38,808 nucleotides of DNA from an uncultured Prevotellaceae bacterium (GTDB lineage Bacteria; Bacteroidota; Bacteroidia; Bacteroidales; Bacteroidaceae): contig CADAKX010000028.1 in the NCBI GenBank assembly GCA_902788605.1, positions 1-38,808 on the forward strand. Reading direction: 5' to 3'. The notes beneath the pieces are model-generated. The model made no database searches. It was not told the origin of the DNA and saw nothing but the letters and a program-made list of their open reading frames with translations. The position numbers and the translations under genes were made by a program. This document shows, in pieces, positions 27,359 to 35,199 of the stretch; the first letter of the stretch is position 1, and every line of letters starts with the position of its first letter.

Positions 27359-29137
27359 TTACTCGCCCTTCTCCATCTGAGCCTTCAGATTGGCCAGAAC
27401 GTCCAGGTCACCCAGAGTGGTGCTAGCTGCTACGTTCTCAATCTTAGGAGTATCGTCCTTCTTGGCAGTACGAGTCTTCTTAGCTGCAGCCTTCTCCTCA
27501 CGCTTCGGATCCTCGAAGGTGCGGCTGTGGCTCAGGATGATGCGCTTGCTGTCCTTGTTGAACTCGATCACCTTGAACTCGAGCTCCTCACCCTGCTGGG
27601 CCTGTGAGCCGTCCTCCTTAACGAGGTGCTTAGGAGTAGCGAAGCCCTCAACGTTCTCCTCGAGAGAAACAACGGCGCCCTTCTCCAGAACCTCAGTGAT
27701 CTTACCGGTGTGTACAGAACCTACGGTGTACTTCTCCTCGAAGACATCCCAAGGATTGTCCTCCAGCTGCTTGTGACCGAGGCTCAGACGACGGTTCTCC
27801 TTGTCGATGTCGAGAACGACAACGTCAATCTGCTCACCAACCTTAGTGAACTCAGAGGGGTGCTTCACCTTCTTAGTCCAGCTCAGGTCGCTGATGTGGA
27901 TCAGACCGTCAACACCTTCCTCCAGCTCTACGAATACGCCGAAGTTAGTGAAGTTGCGAACCTTAGCGGTGTGCTTGCTGCCGATGGGGTACTTCACCTC
28001 GATAGCCTCCCAGGGATCTTCCTTCAGCTGCTTGATGCCGAGAGACATCTTGCGCTCCTCGCGGTCGAGAGTCAGGATAACTGCCTCTACCTCGTCGCCT
28101 ACCTTCATGAACTCCTGAGCGCTGCGCAGGTGCTGGCTCCAAGACATCTCAGAAACGTGGATCAGACCCTCAACACCGGGCTGAACCTCAACGAATGCAC
28201 CGTAGTCGGCGATAACGACTACCTTACCCTTGATGTGGTCACCAACCTTGAGGTTAGCATCCAGAGCATCCCAGGGGTGAGGAGTGAGCTGCTTCAGACC
28301 GAGAGCGATACGCTTCTTCTCCTCATCGAAGTCGAGGATAACAACGTTGATCTTCTGGTCGAGCTCTACAACCTTCTTGGGATCGTCTACGCGGCCCCAG
28401 CTCAAGTCTGTGATGTGGATCAGTCCGTCTACACCACCGAGGTCTACGAATACACCGTAAGAAGTGATGTTCTTGACAGTACCCTCGAGAATCTGACCCT
28501 TCTCCAGGCGAGAGATGATCTCCTGCTTCTGGGCCTCGAGCTCCTGCTCGATGAGGGCCTTGTGACTTACAACCACGTTGCGGAACTCCTGGTTGATCTT
28601 CACGATCTTGAACTCCATAGTCTTACCAACGAACTGGTCGTAGTCGCGTATGGGGTGAACGTCAATCTGGCTACCGGGCAGGAAGGCCTCGATACCAAAT
28701 ACGTCAACGATCATACCACCCTTCGTGCGGCACTTGATGTAGCCCTGTACAATCTCCTGTGCCTCGAGAGCCTCGTTCACGCGATCCCAAGCCTTGCTCA
28801 GGCGAGCCTTCTTGTGAGAAAGCACCAGCTGGCCCTTCTTGTCCTCAGCGGTCTCCACGTAAACTTCTACTACGTCACCCTCTTTCAGCTCGGGGTTGTA
28901 GCGGAACTCTCCTGCGGGGATGATACCGTCGCTCTTGTAGCCAATGTTAACGACTACTTCCTTCTTGTCAACCGAGATGACTTTACCCTCAACCACCTGA
29001 TGATCGGCTACCTTGTTCAGGGTCTCATCGTAGGCCTTGTCAAGCTCTTCTTTGCTGATGTTGGCCACGGTGCCATTTTCAAACTCGTCCCAGTTGAAGT
29101 CCTGCAACGGCTGAACGTTCTTTGTTAATTCTGACAT
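27359..29137 (-). CDS. rpsA: 30S ribosomal protein S1
   Basis: A 592-residue protein with six S1 RNA-binding domains at about 47-110, 128-193, 214-282, 299-368, 386-455 and 472-538, recognisable by repeated G-FV-L--GV-GLIH-S-LSW elements in the middle four. A basic then acidic tail (AAAKKTRTAKKDDTPKI) follows. S1 delivers mRNA to the small subunit. In Bacteroidota, where Shine-Dalgarno pairing is rarely used, it is expected to be central to initiation on the A-rich leaders seen throughout this window. It is transcribed alone from a structured leader of about 130 bases. Confidence 0.97.
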   Translation of the reverse strand: MSELTKNVQPLQDFNWDEFENGTVANISKEELDKAYDETLNKVADHQVVEGKVISVDKKEVVVNIGYKSDGIIPAGEFRYNPELKEGDVVEVYVETAEDKKGQLVLSHKKARLSKAWDRVNEALEAQEIVQGYIKCRTKGGMIVDVFGIEAFLPGSQIDVHPIRDYDQFVGKTMEFKIVKINQEFRNVVVSHKALIEQELEAQKQEIISRLEKGQILEGTVKNITSYGVFVDLGGVDGLIHITDLSWGRVDDPKKVVELDQKINVVILDFDEEKKRIALGLKQLTPHPWDALDANLKVGDHIKGKVVVIADYGAFVEVQPGVEGLIHVSEMSWSQHLRSAQEFMKVGDEVEAVILTLDREERKMSLGIKQLKEDPWEAIEVKYPIGSKHTAKVRNFTNFGVFVELEEGVDGLIHISDLSWTKKVKHPSEFTKVGEQIDVVVLDIDKENRRLSLGHKQLEDNPWDVFEEKYTVGSVHTGKITEVLEKGAVVSLEENVEGFATPKHLVKEDGSQAQQGEELEFKVIEFNKDSKRIILSHSRTFEDPKREEKAAAKKTRTAKKDDTPKIENVAASTTLGDLDVLANLKAQMEKGE

Positions 29138-29281
29138 AAAATTAATTGTCGCCCTTTAGTGGGCATTTTTGTTGTCTGAACAGACGTTTATCAGACATTT
29201 TAATGGGTTAATATTGATAGGCGTCAGCGCCTGTTCTGCCACCTATTTCCCCGTTTGGGGCACAAAACGGGTGCAAAGGTA
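29138..29281 (-). promoter_or_regulatory. rpsA promoter and structured leader
   Basis: On the minus strand TACCTTTG (29281 to 29274) is the -7 element. The leader of about 130 bases holds several hairpins: CCCGTTT/AAACGGG (29250-29271) at the transcript's 5' end, GGCG-tcag-CGCC (29220-29231), GTCTG-aa-CAGAC (29174-29185) and GCCC-tttagt-GGGC (29151-29164) close to the start codon. S1 represses its own mRNA in enterobacteria through a structured leader; a similar role here is inference. Confidence 0.6.
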
Positions 29282-29365
29282 CTCAAAATCTTTGGAAATG
29301 AGCATCTTGCACCTTATATATATGCAAAATTTTAAGATTCTTTAAGTGTTTTAGTTCTTTCGACA

Positions 29366-29962
29366 TCAGATTTTGTTGATATCGACATAGCCGTGAGTGA
29401 CGGCATAGATGGTTAGCGCCGATACGCTCTTCAGTCCCAACTTGTCCATGATGTTGCGTCGGTGAGTTACGACGGTGGCCAGTCCGATGTTCAGTTTGTC
29501 GGCAATCTCTTTGTTGATATACCCTTGTGCAATGAGTGACATCACCTCGATTTCTCTGTCGCTCAGAATCTTCTGACTCAGGATTTTCGGCATGGGCGGC
29601 AGGTTTCTGCCGTCGCTGTGTCCCATCTGCTGTAGCGTCAGTAGCTGGCGCACCAGTTCACTTTCTGGCACGTTGATGCAGATAGAATGAAACTCAGCCA
29701 GTTGACTGCTGCCTCCCAGAGATAGTGTCAGCACGATGGTCTTGCGTTGATGCTGACTGAAGAACGCACGGTTCTCCAGTACGATGTTCATCGCCACGAA
29801 GTAGTGCATATACTGTTCGGGTTTGTTGGCCATGAGTTCCGTCATGGTGCCGTAGGTATCTACGGTCATAATGGGCATTACCGTTTGCAGCAACTGCTTC
29901 AGTCCCAGCACCGAAAGGGTGTTGGCATCGATAATGGCTATTTTGGGACGACCTTGGTTCAT
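29366..29962 (-). CDS. LuxR/NarL-type regulator with degenerate receiver domain
   Basis: A 198-residue regulator. The HTH at 133-192 (LSDREIEVMSLIAQGYINKE, TVVTHRRNIMDKLGLKSVSA) is a complete GerE-type DNA-binding domain. Residues 6-120 have receiver-like order (KIAIIDANTLSVLGLKQLL), but where the phosphoacceptor Asp should follow strand 3 the sequence is YFVAMNIV, so it is probably not phosphorylated in the usual way. I start at the ATG at 29962 because the -7 element at 29978-29971 would place transcription only a few bases before it; the open frame upstream crosses the promoter. No kinase neighbour. Targets unknown. Confidence 0.8.
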   Translation of the reverse strand: MNQGRPKIAIIDANTLSVLGLKQLLQTVMPIMTVDTYGTMTELMANKPEQYMHYFVAMNIVLENRAFFSQHQRKTIVLTLSLGGSSQLAEFHSICINVPESELVRQLLTLQQMGHSDGRNLPPMPKILSQKILSDREIEVMSLIAQGYINKEIADKLNIGLATVVTHRRNIMDKLGLKSVSALTIYAVTHGYVDINKI

Positions 29963-29970
29963 TTGGTGTG

Positions 29971-29978
29971 CAAAGGTA
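29971..29978 (-). promoter_or_regulatory. Promoter of the LuxR-type gene (near-leaderless transcript)
   Basis: TACCTTTG followed by CACACCAAATG on the minus strand. The G of the -7 element lies only nine bases from the A of the start codon, so the transcript would have a leader of about 2-5 bases. Confidence 0.6.
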
Positions 29979-30107
29979 CAACGTTTTTGTGATATACACA
30001 ACACTTTTTTGTCGAATTATATTAGACAAATGGCCAAATAAGGGTTAATAATAATTAAATATGCGAGATTATAAGTGTTATTTACACCTTGTTTCAATAA
30101 ATATTCG

Positions 30108-30115
30108 TATATTTG
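30108..30115 (+). promoter_or_regulatory. Promoter of the candidate small RNA
   Basis: TATATTTG followed by CACAG, with TTG at 30089-30091. The expected start is near 30121. There is no coding frame downstream on this strand before the terminator. Confidence 0.55.
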
Positions 30116-30120
30116 CACAG

Positions 30121-30250
30121 TGTTTTTCATGGTATTAGATTATTAAGGTTAATTTCGAAGATTGATTGTCGTGAGACAAACAATCTTCCCCTACAAACCA
30201 ATTTTTTTATAATTGGTACGAAAAAGGGAGCCTGAGAAGGTTCCCTTTTT
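30121..30250 (+). ncRNA. Candidate structured small RNA with intrinsic terminator
   Basis: About 130 bases between the LuxR-type gene and the rpoD unit, both transcribed from the other strand. It has its own promoter and three hairpins: GAAGATTG/CAATCTTC (30157-30164 with 30181-30188, with a nested GTC/GAC), ACCAATT/AATTGGT (30197-30203 with 30211-30217), and the terminator AAAAAGGGAGCC/GGTTCCCTTTTT (30221-30250). The 5' end carries TCATGGTATTAGATTATTAA, similar in part to the other candidate RNA at 10733. I could not match it to 6S, 4.5S or tmRNA. Confidence 0.5.
30221..30250. terminator. Bidirectional terminator
   Basis: A 12-bp stem (one G-U) with a six-base loop and A/T tracts on both sides. 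It ends the candidate small RNA on the plus strand and the rpoD unit on the minus strand. Confidence 0.8.
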
Positions 30251-30287
30251 CCTTGGAGTTTATCGAAAAATAGTTTGTTTCTTTAGC

Positions 30288-30779
30288 TTACTCTTCTGTG
30301 GCAGTATTCTCTGGTGTATAATAGCCCGACATATCAATCGTCTTAAACTCGAAGTCCTGGTTCCCCAGATATTTCACGTCAAAGTGCACCTTGCCGTCCT
30401 TCGACTGGGTGTAGAGCTTCTTCATCTTCAGGAACTTCTTTTCCAGTTTGGCTCGCTTGGTATTAGCCACCACGATGCAGGTGCGGTTTTTCAGGCCCTG
30501 CTTCTTGAGGTATTCGCGCAACTGCTGAGAATAGAGAGCCCTGACGTCCAGTTCCTTGTGTTTCTTTTCCACCCACACATTGTTCAGCTCCTGGATATTG
30601 GTGAAATAGATGATAGAGTCGTTAAACGAGGCAGCCATACCGAAGATATACATCTTTGGTGTGACCACTTTCTTGGCACTAGCTGTGGTGGCCATTCCGA
30701 GGGCCATGACAGCAAAGAGGATAAATGCTATTTTTTTCAATGTTCTTATGATGTTTTGTTCTTTTCTACTTCGGGTCAT
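30288..30779 (-). CDS. Exported protein of unknown function coupled to rpoD
   Basis: A 163-residue protein with a long basic N-region and a hydrophobic segment ([19 protein letters not shown]) typical of a signal peptide cleaved near residue 35. The mature part contains [20 protein letters not shown] and [21 protein letters not shown] recall close relatives beside rpoD in other Bacteroidales (MYVFGFSASFTDS-type proteins), all without assigned function. Its ATG overlaps the rpoD stop (ATGA at 30776-30779), so it is co-transcribed and probably translationally coupled with the primary sigma factor. Placement is periplasmic or outer-membrane associated. Confidence 0.8.
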   Translation of the reverse strand: MTRSRKEQNIIRTLKKIAFILFAVMALGMATTASAKKVVTPKMYIFGMAASFNDSIIYFTNIQELNNVWVEKKHKELDVRALYSQQLREYLKKQGLKNRTCIVVANTKRAKLEKKFLKMKKLYTQSKDGKVHFDVKYLGNQDFEFKTIDMSGYYTPENTATEE

Positions 30780-31639
30780 TGCCCCAGATACGATTTCAGA
30801 ATCTTGTTGTTCGTCGTGTCGCGCAGGTGTCTGATGGCCTTCTCCTTGATCTGTCTGACGCGTTCGCGTGTCAGATTGAACTTCGAGCCAATCTCCTCGA
30901 GAGTCATCTCGGGCTGATTGATGCCAAAGAATGCCTCGATGATGCTGCGTTCGCGTTCGTTGAGTCCTTCGAGAGCCTTGTTGATTTCCAGTCTGAGAGA
31001 TTCGACGAACAGTTGTTTGTCGGCCGAAGGTGCATCGTCGTTCACCAGTACGTCGAGCAGCGAGTTCTCGTCGCTGTCAGTAAAGGGAGCGTCCACCGAC
31101 ACATGTTTGCCACTGATGTTGATGGCCTCGTCGATCTTGTCCTCAGGCAGGTCTATGCGCTCTGAAATCTCCTCAACAGAGGGTCGTCGTTCGTTCTCCT
31201 GTTCAAAGCGGCTCAGCAGTTTATTGATCTTGTTGACAGAGCCCACCTGGTTCAGGGGCAGTCTCACGATTCTGCTTTGCTCGGCTATGGCCTGCAGGAT
31301 GGATTGTCTAATCCACCATACGGCATAGGAGATGAACTTAAAACCACGAGTCTCGTCAAACTTCTCTGCGGCCTTGATAAGTCCGAGGTTACCCTCGTTG
31401 ATCAGGTCAGGAAGTGAGAGTCCCTGGTTCTGGTATTGTTTGGCCACGCTGACCACAAACCTCAGGTTTGCCTTGGTCAGTCGTTCCAATGCTTTCTGGT
31501 CGCCATTGCGTATGCGTGCCGCCAGTTCCACTTCTTCTTCGATAGAGATCAGTTCTTCTTTTCCAATCTCCTGAAGGTACTTCTCGAGAGCCTCGCTCTC
31601 TCGGTTGGTAATAGATTTGGTAATCTTTAGTTGTCTCAT
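30776..31639 (-). CDS. rpoD: Primary sigma factor RpoD/SigA (short Bacteroidota form)
   Basis: A 287-residue sigma-70 lacking the long region 1.1 and non-conserved insert of enterobacterial RpoD, as usual in Bacteroidota. Region 1.2 is at about 14-45, region 2 at 50-120 ([35 protein letters not shown]), region 3 at 125-205, and region 4 at 225-287 with the -33-recognition helix [20 protein letters not shown]. It directs transcription from the TTG/TAnnTTTG promoters seen in this window. Transcribed from its own promoter at 31670-31677, with the exported-protein gene overlapping its 3' end. Confidence 0.96.
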   Translation of the reverse strand: MRQLKITKSITNRESEALEKYLQEIGKEELISIEEEVELAARIRNGDQKALERLTKANLRFVVSVAKQYQNQGLSLPDLINEGNLGLIKAAEKFDETRGFKFISYAVWWIRQSILQAIAEQSRIVRLPLNQVGSVNKINKLLSRFEQENERRPSVEEISERIDLPEDKIDEAINISGKHVSVDAPFTDSDENSLLDVLVNDDAPSADKQLFVESLRLEINKALEGLNERERSIIEAFFGINQPEMTLEEIGSKFNLTRERVRQIKEKAIRHLRDTTNNKILKSYLGQ

Positions 31640-31669
31640 CGCTGCGGTAGTAGTTTACAGTCTAGTGTG

Positions 31670-31677
31670 CAAAGATA
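31670..31677 (-). promoter_or_regulatory. Promoter of rpoD
   Basis: TATCTTTG followed by CACAC on the minus strand, about 30 bases before the ATG at 31639. Confidence 0.65.
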
Positions 31678-31699
31678 AGATAAAATGATGAAACAACCA

Positions 31700-31739
31700 A
31701 AAAAAAAGCGCAGATTCTTGTAAAAATGCAAGAATCTGC
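31700..31739 (-). terminator. Intrinsic terminator of the DegP/HtrA gene
   Basis: GCAGATTCTTG (31710-31720) pairs with CAAGAATCTGC (31729-31739). On the minus strand the stem is followed by a run of eight or nine T residues, ten bases past the protease stop codon. Confidence 0.9.
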
Positions 31740-31749
31740 GTCAATTTTA

Positions 31750-33246
31750 TTAGTCATTCTGCAGTTGAACCACGAAATAACCGCGTTTTCCTGTTGGGAA
31801 GAGACCCTTGATGATGAGCACGGGTTCCTTGGATGTCGAGGCATCCTTGACGGCATCCTGCAGGTCCTCGATGGTCTTCATGTCCTCGTCGTTGACACGC
31901 TGGATGATGAATCCCTTGGGCACGCCAGCCTCCTTCATCTTACCGCAGTTGACCTTGATGACCTCCAGTCCGTAAGAAATCTCCAGCTGCTCCTTCTGAG
32001 CCTTGGTGATTTCGCGGAAGTCGGCACCCAGCACGTCGAGGTCGGCATTCTTCACCACCTTGGTGTTACCCTGCTCGTTGCGCAGCGTCACTGTCTTGGT
32101 CTGCTTCCTCTTGTTGTGCAGATAGGTCAGCGTGATCTTGTCGCCAGGACGTTTCTGGGCGATGATGCCCGAGAGGTCGCCAAATTTCGTCACCTTCTGT
32201 CCATCGACCTCGGTGATGATGTCACCCTTCTCGATGCCAGCCTCCGATGCAGCGCTGCCGTCAACGACCTCGCCTACATAGATACCCTCCATGGTGCCAT
32301 AGTCAATGGGCTCTTTGCCCTCTTCCTTCTCCAGGTCCACCTGCGTCTTCACGTCGCGTCCGCTGATGCCAATCATGGCACGCTGTACGGTACCGAATTT
32401 CTTGAGGTCTTCCACCACCTTGTTCATCATCGTTGTAGGAATGGCGAAGCCGTAGCCACTATATGAACCCGTCTGCGAATAGAGCATAGCGTTGATGCCC
32501 ACCAGTTCGCCGTTGGTGTTGACCAGTGCGCCGCCGCTGTTGCCGGCATTGATGGCCGCATCCGTCTGGATGAAGCTCTCCACGCCGTTGGCACCCAGAG
32601 TACGTGCCTTAGCCGAGATGATACCCGCTGTCACCGTGTTGTTCAGTCCCAGGGGGTTGCCGATGGCCAGCACCCATTCGCCCACCTTCACGTTGTCGCT
32701 GTTGGCAATGCGGATGGCAGGCAGGTTCTTGCCGTCAATCTTGATTAGTGCCAGGTCTGTCGTTTTGTCAGTACCGATGATGCGTGCCGAGTACTCCTTG
32801 TTGTCGTGCAGCGTCACTGTCAGTTCGTCAGCGCCGTCCACCACGTGGTTGTTGGTCACGATATAGCCATCCGTCGAGATGATGACACCCGATCCTGTGG
32901 CAGTGCGCTTAGGTGTCTGCACCTGCTGCTTGCGAGTGCCGCCCTGTCCGCGCTGTCCGCGTCCGAAGAATCCTCCGAAGGGGTCGCTGAAGAAATCGTC
33001 GAAGGGGTCGCTCTGCACCTCAACGGTCTGGATTTTTGAGTTCTGCACATATTTAATATGTACTACTGTTGGCAGCGCTTTTTCTGCTGCATAGGTCAGG
33101 TCTACAGGCTGTACTGCTGTAGCCGTTGACAATTCCTGAACTTCTGGTTCCTGGGGTTCTGCCTTGATTTCGCAGAACGATGCTACCGAGAAAACGATGG
33201 CAGTCACGCTGAGCGCGGATACTGCATAGTTAGCAATCTTTTTCAT
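31750..33246 (-). CDS. degP: Periplasmic serine protease DegP/HtrA (Do family)
   Basis: A 498-residue quality-control protease. The N-terminus is a membrane-signal segment (about 1-30). The trypsin-like domain has the triad His134 (TNNHVVDG), Asp164 (TDLALIKI) and Ser237 (GNSGGAL). Two PDZ domains follow at about 290-390 and 405-495, the first with YVGEVVDGSAASEAGIEKGD. A Gly/Arg-rich loop precedes the protease domain (GGFFGRGQRGQGGTRK), corresponding to the LA-loop region. It degrades or chaperones misfolded exported proteins. Single-gene transcript between the promoter at 33299 and the terminator at 31710. Confidence 0.95.
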   Translation of the reverse strand: MKKIANYAVSALSVTAIVFSVASFCEIKAEPQEPEVQELSTATAVQPVDLTYAAEKALPTVVHIKYVQNSKIQTVEVQSDPFDDFFSDPFGGFFGRGQRGQGGTRKQQVQTPKRTATGSGVIISTDGYIVTNNHVVDGADELTVTLHDNKEYSARIIGTDKTTDLALIKIDGKNLPAIRIANSDNVKVGEWVLAIGNPLGLNNTVTAGIISAKARTLGANGVESFIQTDAAINAGNSGGALVNTNGELVGINAMLYSQTGSYSGYGFAIPTTMMNKVVEDLKKFGTVQRAMIGISGRDVKTQVDLEKEEGKEPIDYGTMEGIYVGEVVDGSAASEAGIEKGDIITEVDGQKVTKFGDLSGIIAQKRPGDKITLTYLHNKRKQTKTVTLRNEQGNTKVVKNADLDVLGADFREITKAQKEQLEISYGLEVIKVNCGKMKEAGVPKGFIIQRVNDEDMKTIEDLQDAVKDASTSKEPVLIIKGLFPTGKRGYFVVQLQND

Positions 33247-33298
33247 GTTCCTATTGTTGTTGTGTGTTAAAAATTCGATTTCGTTTTATTCTTTTGAT

Positions 33299-33307
33299 GC
33301 AAATATA
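33299..33307 (-). promoter_or_regulatory. Promoter of the DegP/HtrA gene
   Basis: TATATTTGC on the minus strand, about 53 bases before the ATG at 33246. No separate heat-shock-type element is apparent. Confidence 0.55.
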
Positions 33308-33469
33308 TGTTCAAAGTTTATGAAACTGACAAATTGTCGGTTATTTTTCTCTCATTTTAACATTTCACTTCCGCTGTTTAAAATCTGTTTGCGTCTGGGC
33401 TCTCAATTTTTACATTCGTTTAATGAATTAAATTAAAATAAAATTATGGCATAATTGAAAAAAATATCG

Positions 33470-33477
33470 TACCTTTG
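33470..33477 (+). promoter_or_regulatory. Promoter of rnpB
   Basis: TACCTTTG followed by CAGG, just ahead of the P1 helix of the RNase P RNA. Confidence 0.7.
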
Positions 33478-33483
33478 CAGGCT

Positions 33484-33866
33484 GAAAGCACTGTCCCGGC
33501 TTGTCGCTGGCGTTTCTGAAAGGAGAGGCGAGAGGAAAGTCCGGGCGGCACAGGGCGCTCCACTTCCGAAAATAGAAGCAGTTGGTGACAGCTGGTTAGG
33601 GGAGAAGAGAATGACCGCCTCGCTTGTCGGGGTAAGGGTGAGAAGGTGGTGTAAGAGACCACCAGGCAGCGGGTGATCGCTGTGCTGTTCCCACTGGAGG
33701 CCGCAAGTTCATGTATACCATCGCCATGTTAGGGTTGCCCGCCCGATTCCCTTGGGATGCGATGGAGGGTAGAACGCTAGAGACGCGCGGTGACGTGCGT
33801 AGTAGATAAATGACAGGCGCCAGTTTTTCTGGTACAGAACCCGGCTTATAGGGGCAATGCTTTCTT
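33484..33866 (+). ncRNA. rnpB: RNase P RNA (bacterial class A)
   Basis: The catalytic RNA that trims tRNA 5' ends. Conserved landmarks: GAGGAAAGTCCGGGC at about 33529-33546 (CR-I region), and ACAGAACCCGGCTTATAGG near 33834-33852 (CR-V/P4 3' strand), which pairs with it. The P1 helix closes between GAAAGCA (33484-33490) and TGCTTTC (33858-33864), fixing both ends and giving about 381 bases, within the normal size range. A T-rich tract follows. The short reading frames crossing this region on either strand are not genes. Confidence 0.95.
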
Positions 33867-33891
33867 TTTTATATTTATTACTAATCGAACG

Positions 33892-35154
33892 ATGAACTTT
33901 AGTAAACTGAAAGATATCTACCAGGTAGTTGTCCGCACTGCCTTTTTGGCAGTCCGCTTCTTCACCACCAAGCGCGTGCTCAACCAGGCCTCTGCGCTTA
34001 CCTATTCCACGCTTCTTGCCATTGTGCCCATCCTCGCTGTGGTCTTTGCCATAGCCCGCGGTTTTGGCTATAATAAATATATAGAGGTGTGGTTTCGCGA
34101 CTCCTTCTCGTCTCAGCCCCAGGTTGCCGAGACGATGATTGGCTTTGTCAACAGCTATCTGGTTCATACCAAGAGCGGCATCTTCCTCGGTGTCGGTCTG
34201 GTGTTCATGCTCTATACGGTGATGATGCTGGTCAGCAACATCGAGATGACCTTCAACTCCATCTGGCAGGTCAAGAAGAAGCGCAGCATCTTCCGCACCA
34301 TCACCGACTATCTGGCCATGTTCTTTCTCTTTCCCATTGTCATTGTGGTGTCGTCGGGTCTCAGCATCTTCCTTGCCACGATGGCCAATTCCATGACCGA
34401 CTTCCTCCTTTTGGGCCATGCCGTGCGAGTGTTTATCGACCTCACCCCTTATGTCCTCATGTCGCTCATGTTCATGGGGCTCTACGTCTTTATGCCCAAC
34501 ACCCATGTCAAGTTCAAGAACGCCATTGTGCCAGGCATCCTCTCAGGTATCGCCATGCAGCTCGTCCAGTTCTTCTATATCCACTCTCAGATGTGGGTCA
34601 CCGGCTACAACGCCATCTACGGATCGTTTGCCGCCCTGCCCCTGTTCATGCTGTGGGTGCAGATATCGTGGACCATCTGCCTCTTTGGTGCCGAACTGAC
34701 CTATACCTCCCAGAATCTCGACTATTACGACTATGAGGCCAACACCGACAATATCAGCCATCGCTATCAGATGCTGCTTGCCGCCATCCTCATGTCGCGT
34801 GTCTGCCGAGCCTTTGCCGATGGCAAGACAGCACCCACTGCCGACGACCTGCGCGACCAGACCGGCATACCCATCCGTGTGGTTAACGACCTGCTCTATA
34901 AACTCTGTGAAGCCCGTCTGGCCCTCGAGGTGTCGCCCGACGAGAAAGGCGAGGCCTCTACCTATGTGCCTGCCGAGAGTCTCGACAATCTCAGCGTGGG
35001 CGTGATGATCGACCGTTTGGAGGCCCAGGGCCATTGGGATCTCGAGCTGCCCGTCAGTCGTCTGCTGACCAAAGAGTGGGGCAGTGCCGTCTCCATGCGC
35101 TCCGACTATCTCAATCGCGCCAGCACCATCCGTCTCGAGGATATCGCGCTGTAA
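33892..35154 (+). CDS. YihY/BrkB family inner-membrane protein
   Basis: A 420-residue protein. Residues 1-280 hold six membrane helices with the family motifs RVLNQASALTYSTLLAIVPI near the N-terminus and YGSFAALPLFMLWVQISWTI near the end of the membrane domain. The C-terminal 140 residues are soluble and look like a winged-helix-type domain (PTADDLRDQTGIPIRVVNDL). The family was once annotated as ribonuclease BN, which is not correct for these proteins; the role is unknown, possibly transport. It begins about 26 bases past rnpB with no clear promoter of its own. Confidence 0.9.
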   Translation: MNFSKLKDIYQVVVRTAFLAVRFFTTKRVLNQASALTYSTLLAIVPILAVVFAIARGFGYNKYIEVWFRDSFSSQPQVAETMIGFVNSYLVHTKSGIFLGVGLVFMLYTVMMLVSNIEMTFNSIWQVKKKRSIFRTITDYLAMFFLFPIVIVVSSGLSIFLATMANSMTDFLLLGHAVRVFIDLTPYVLMSLMFMGLYVFMPNTHVKFKNAIVPGILSGIAMQLVQFFYIHSQMWVTGYNAIYGSFAALPLFMLWVQISWTICLFGAELTYTSQNLDYYDYEANTDNISHRYQMLLAAILMSRVCRAFADGKTAPTADDLRDQTGIPIRVVNDLLYKLCEARLALEVSPDEKGEASTYVPAESLDNLSVGVMIDRLEAQGHWDLELPVSRLLTKEWGSAVSMRSDYLNRASTIRLEDIAL

Positions 35155-35199
35155 CCTTCCTGTTACTGCAGCGTGATGCCCATCAGTTTGCTGCCAAAT

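Noticed and set aside
27626-29128. 500-codon open frame on the plus strand opposite rpsA
   Set aside because: Antisense shadow of rpsA, produced by its codon bias; no family resemblance and no promoter.
33455-33676. Small frames on both strands across 33455-33676
   Set aside because: They lie inside the RNase P RNA.
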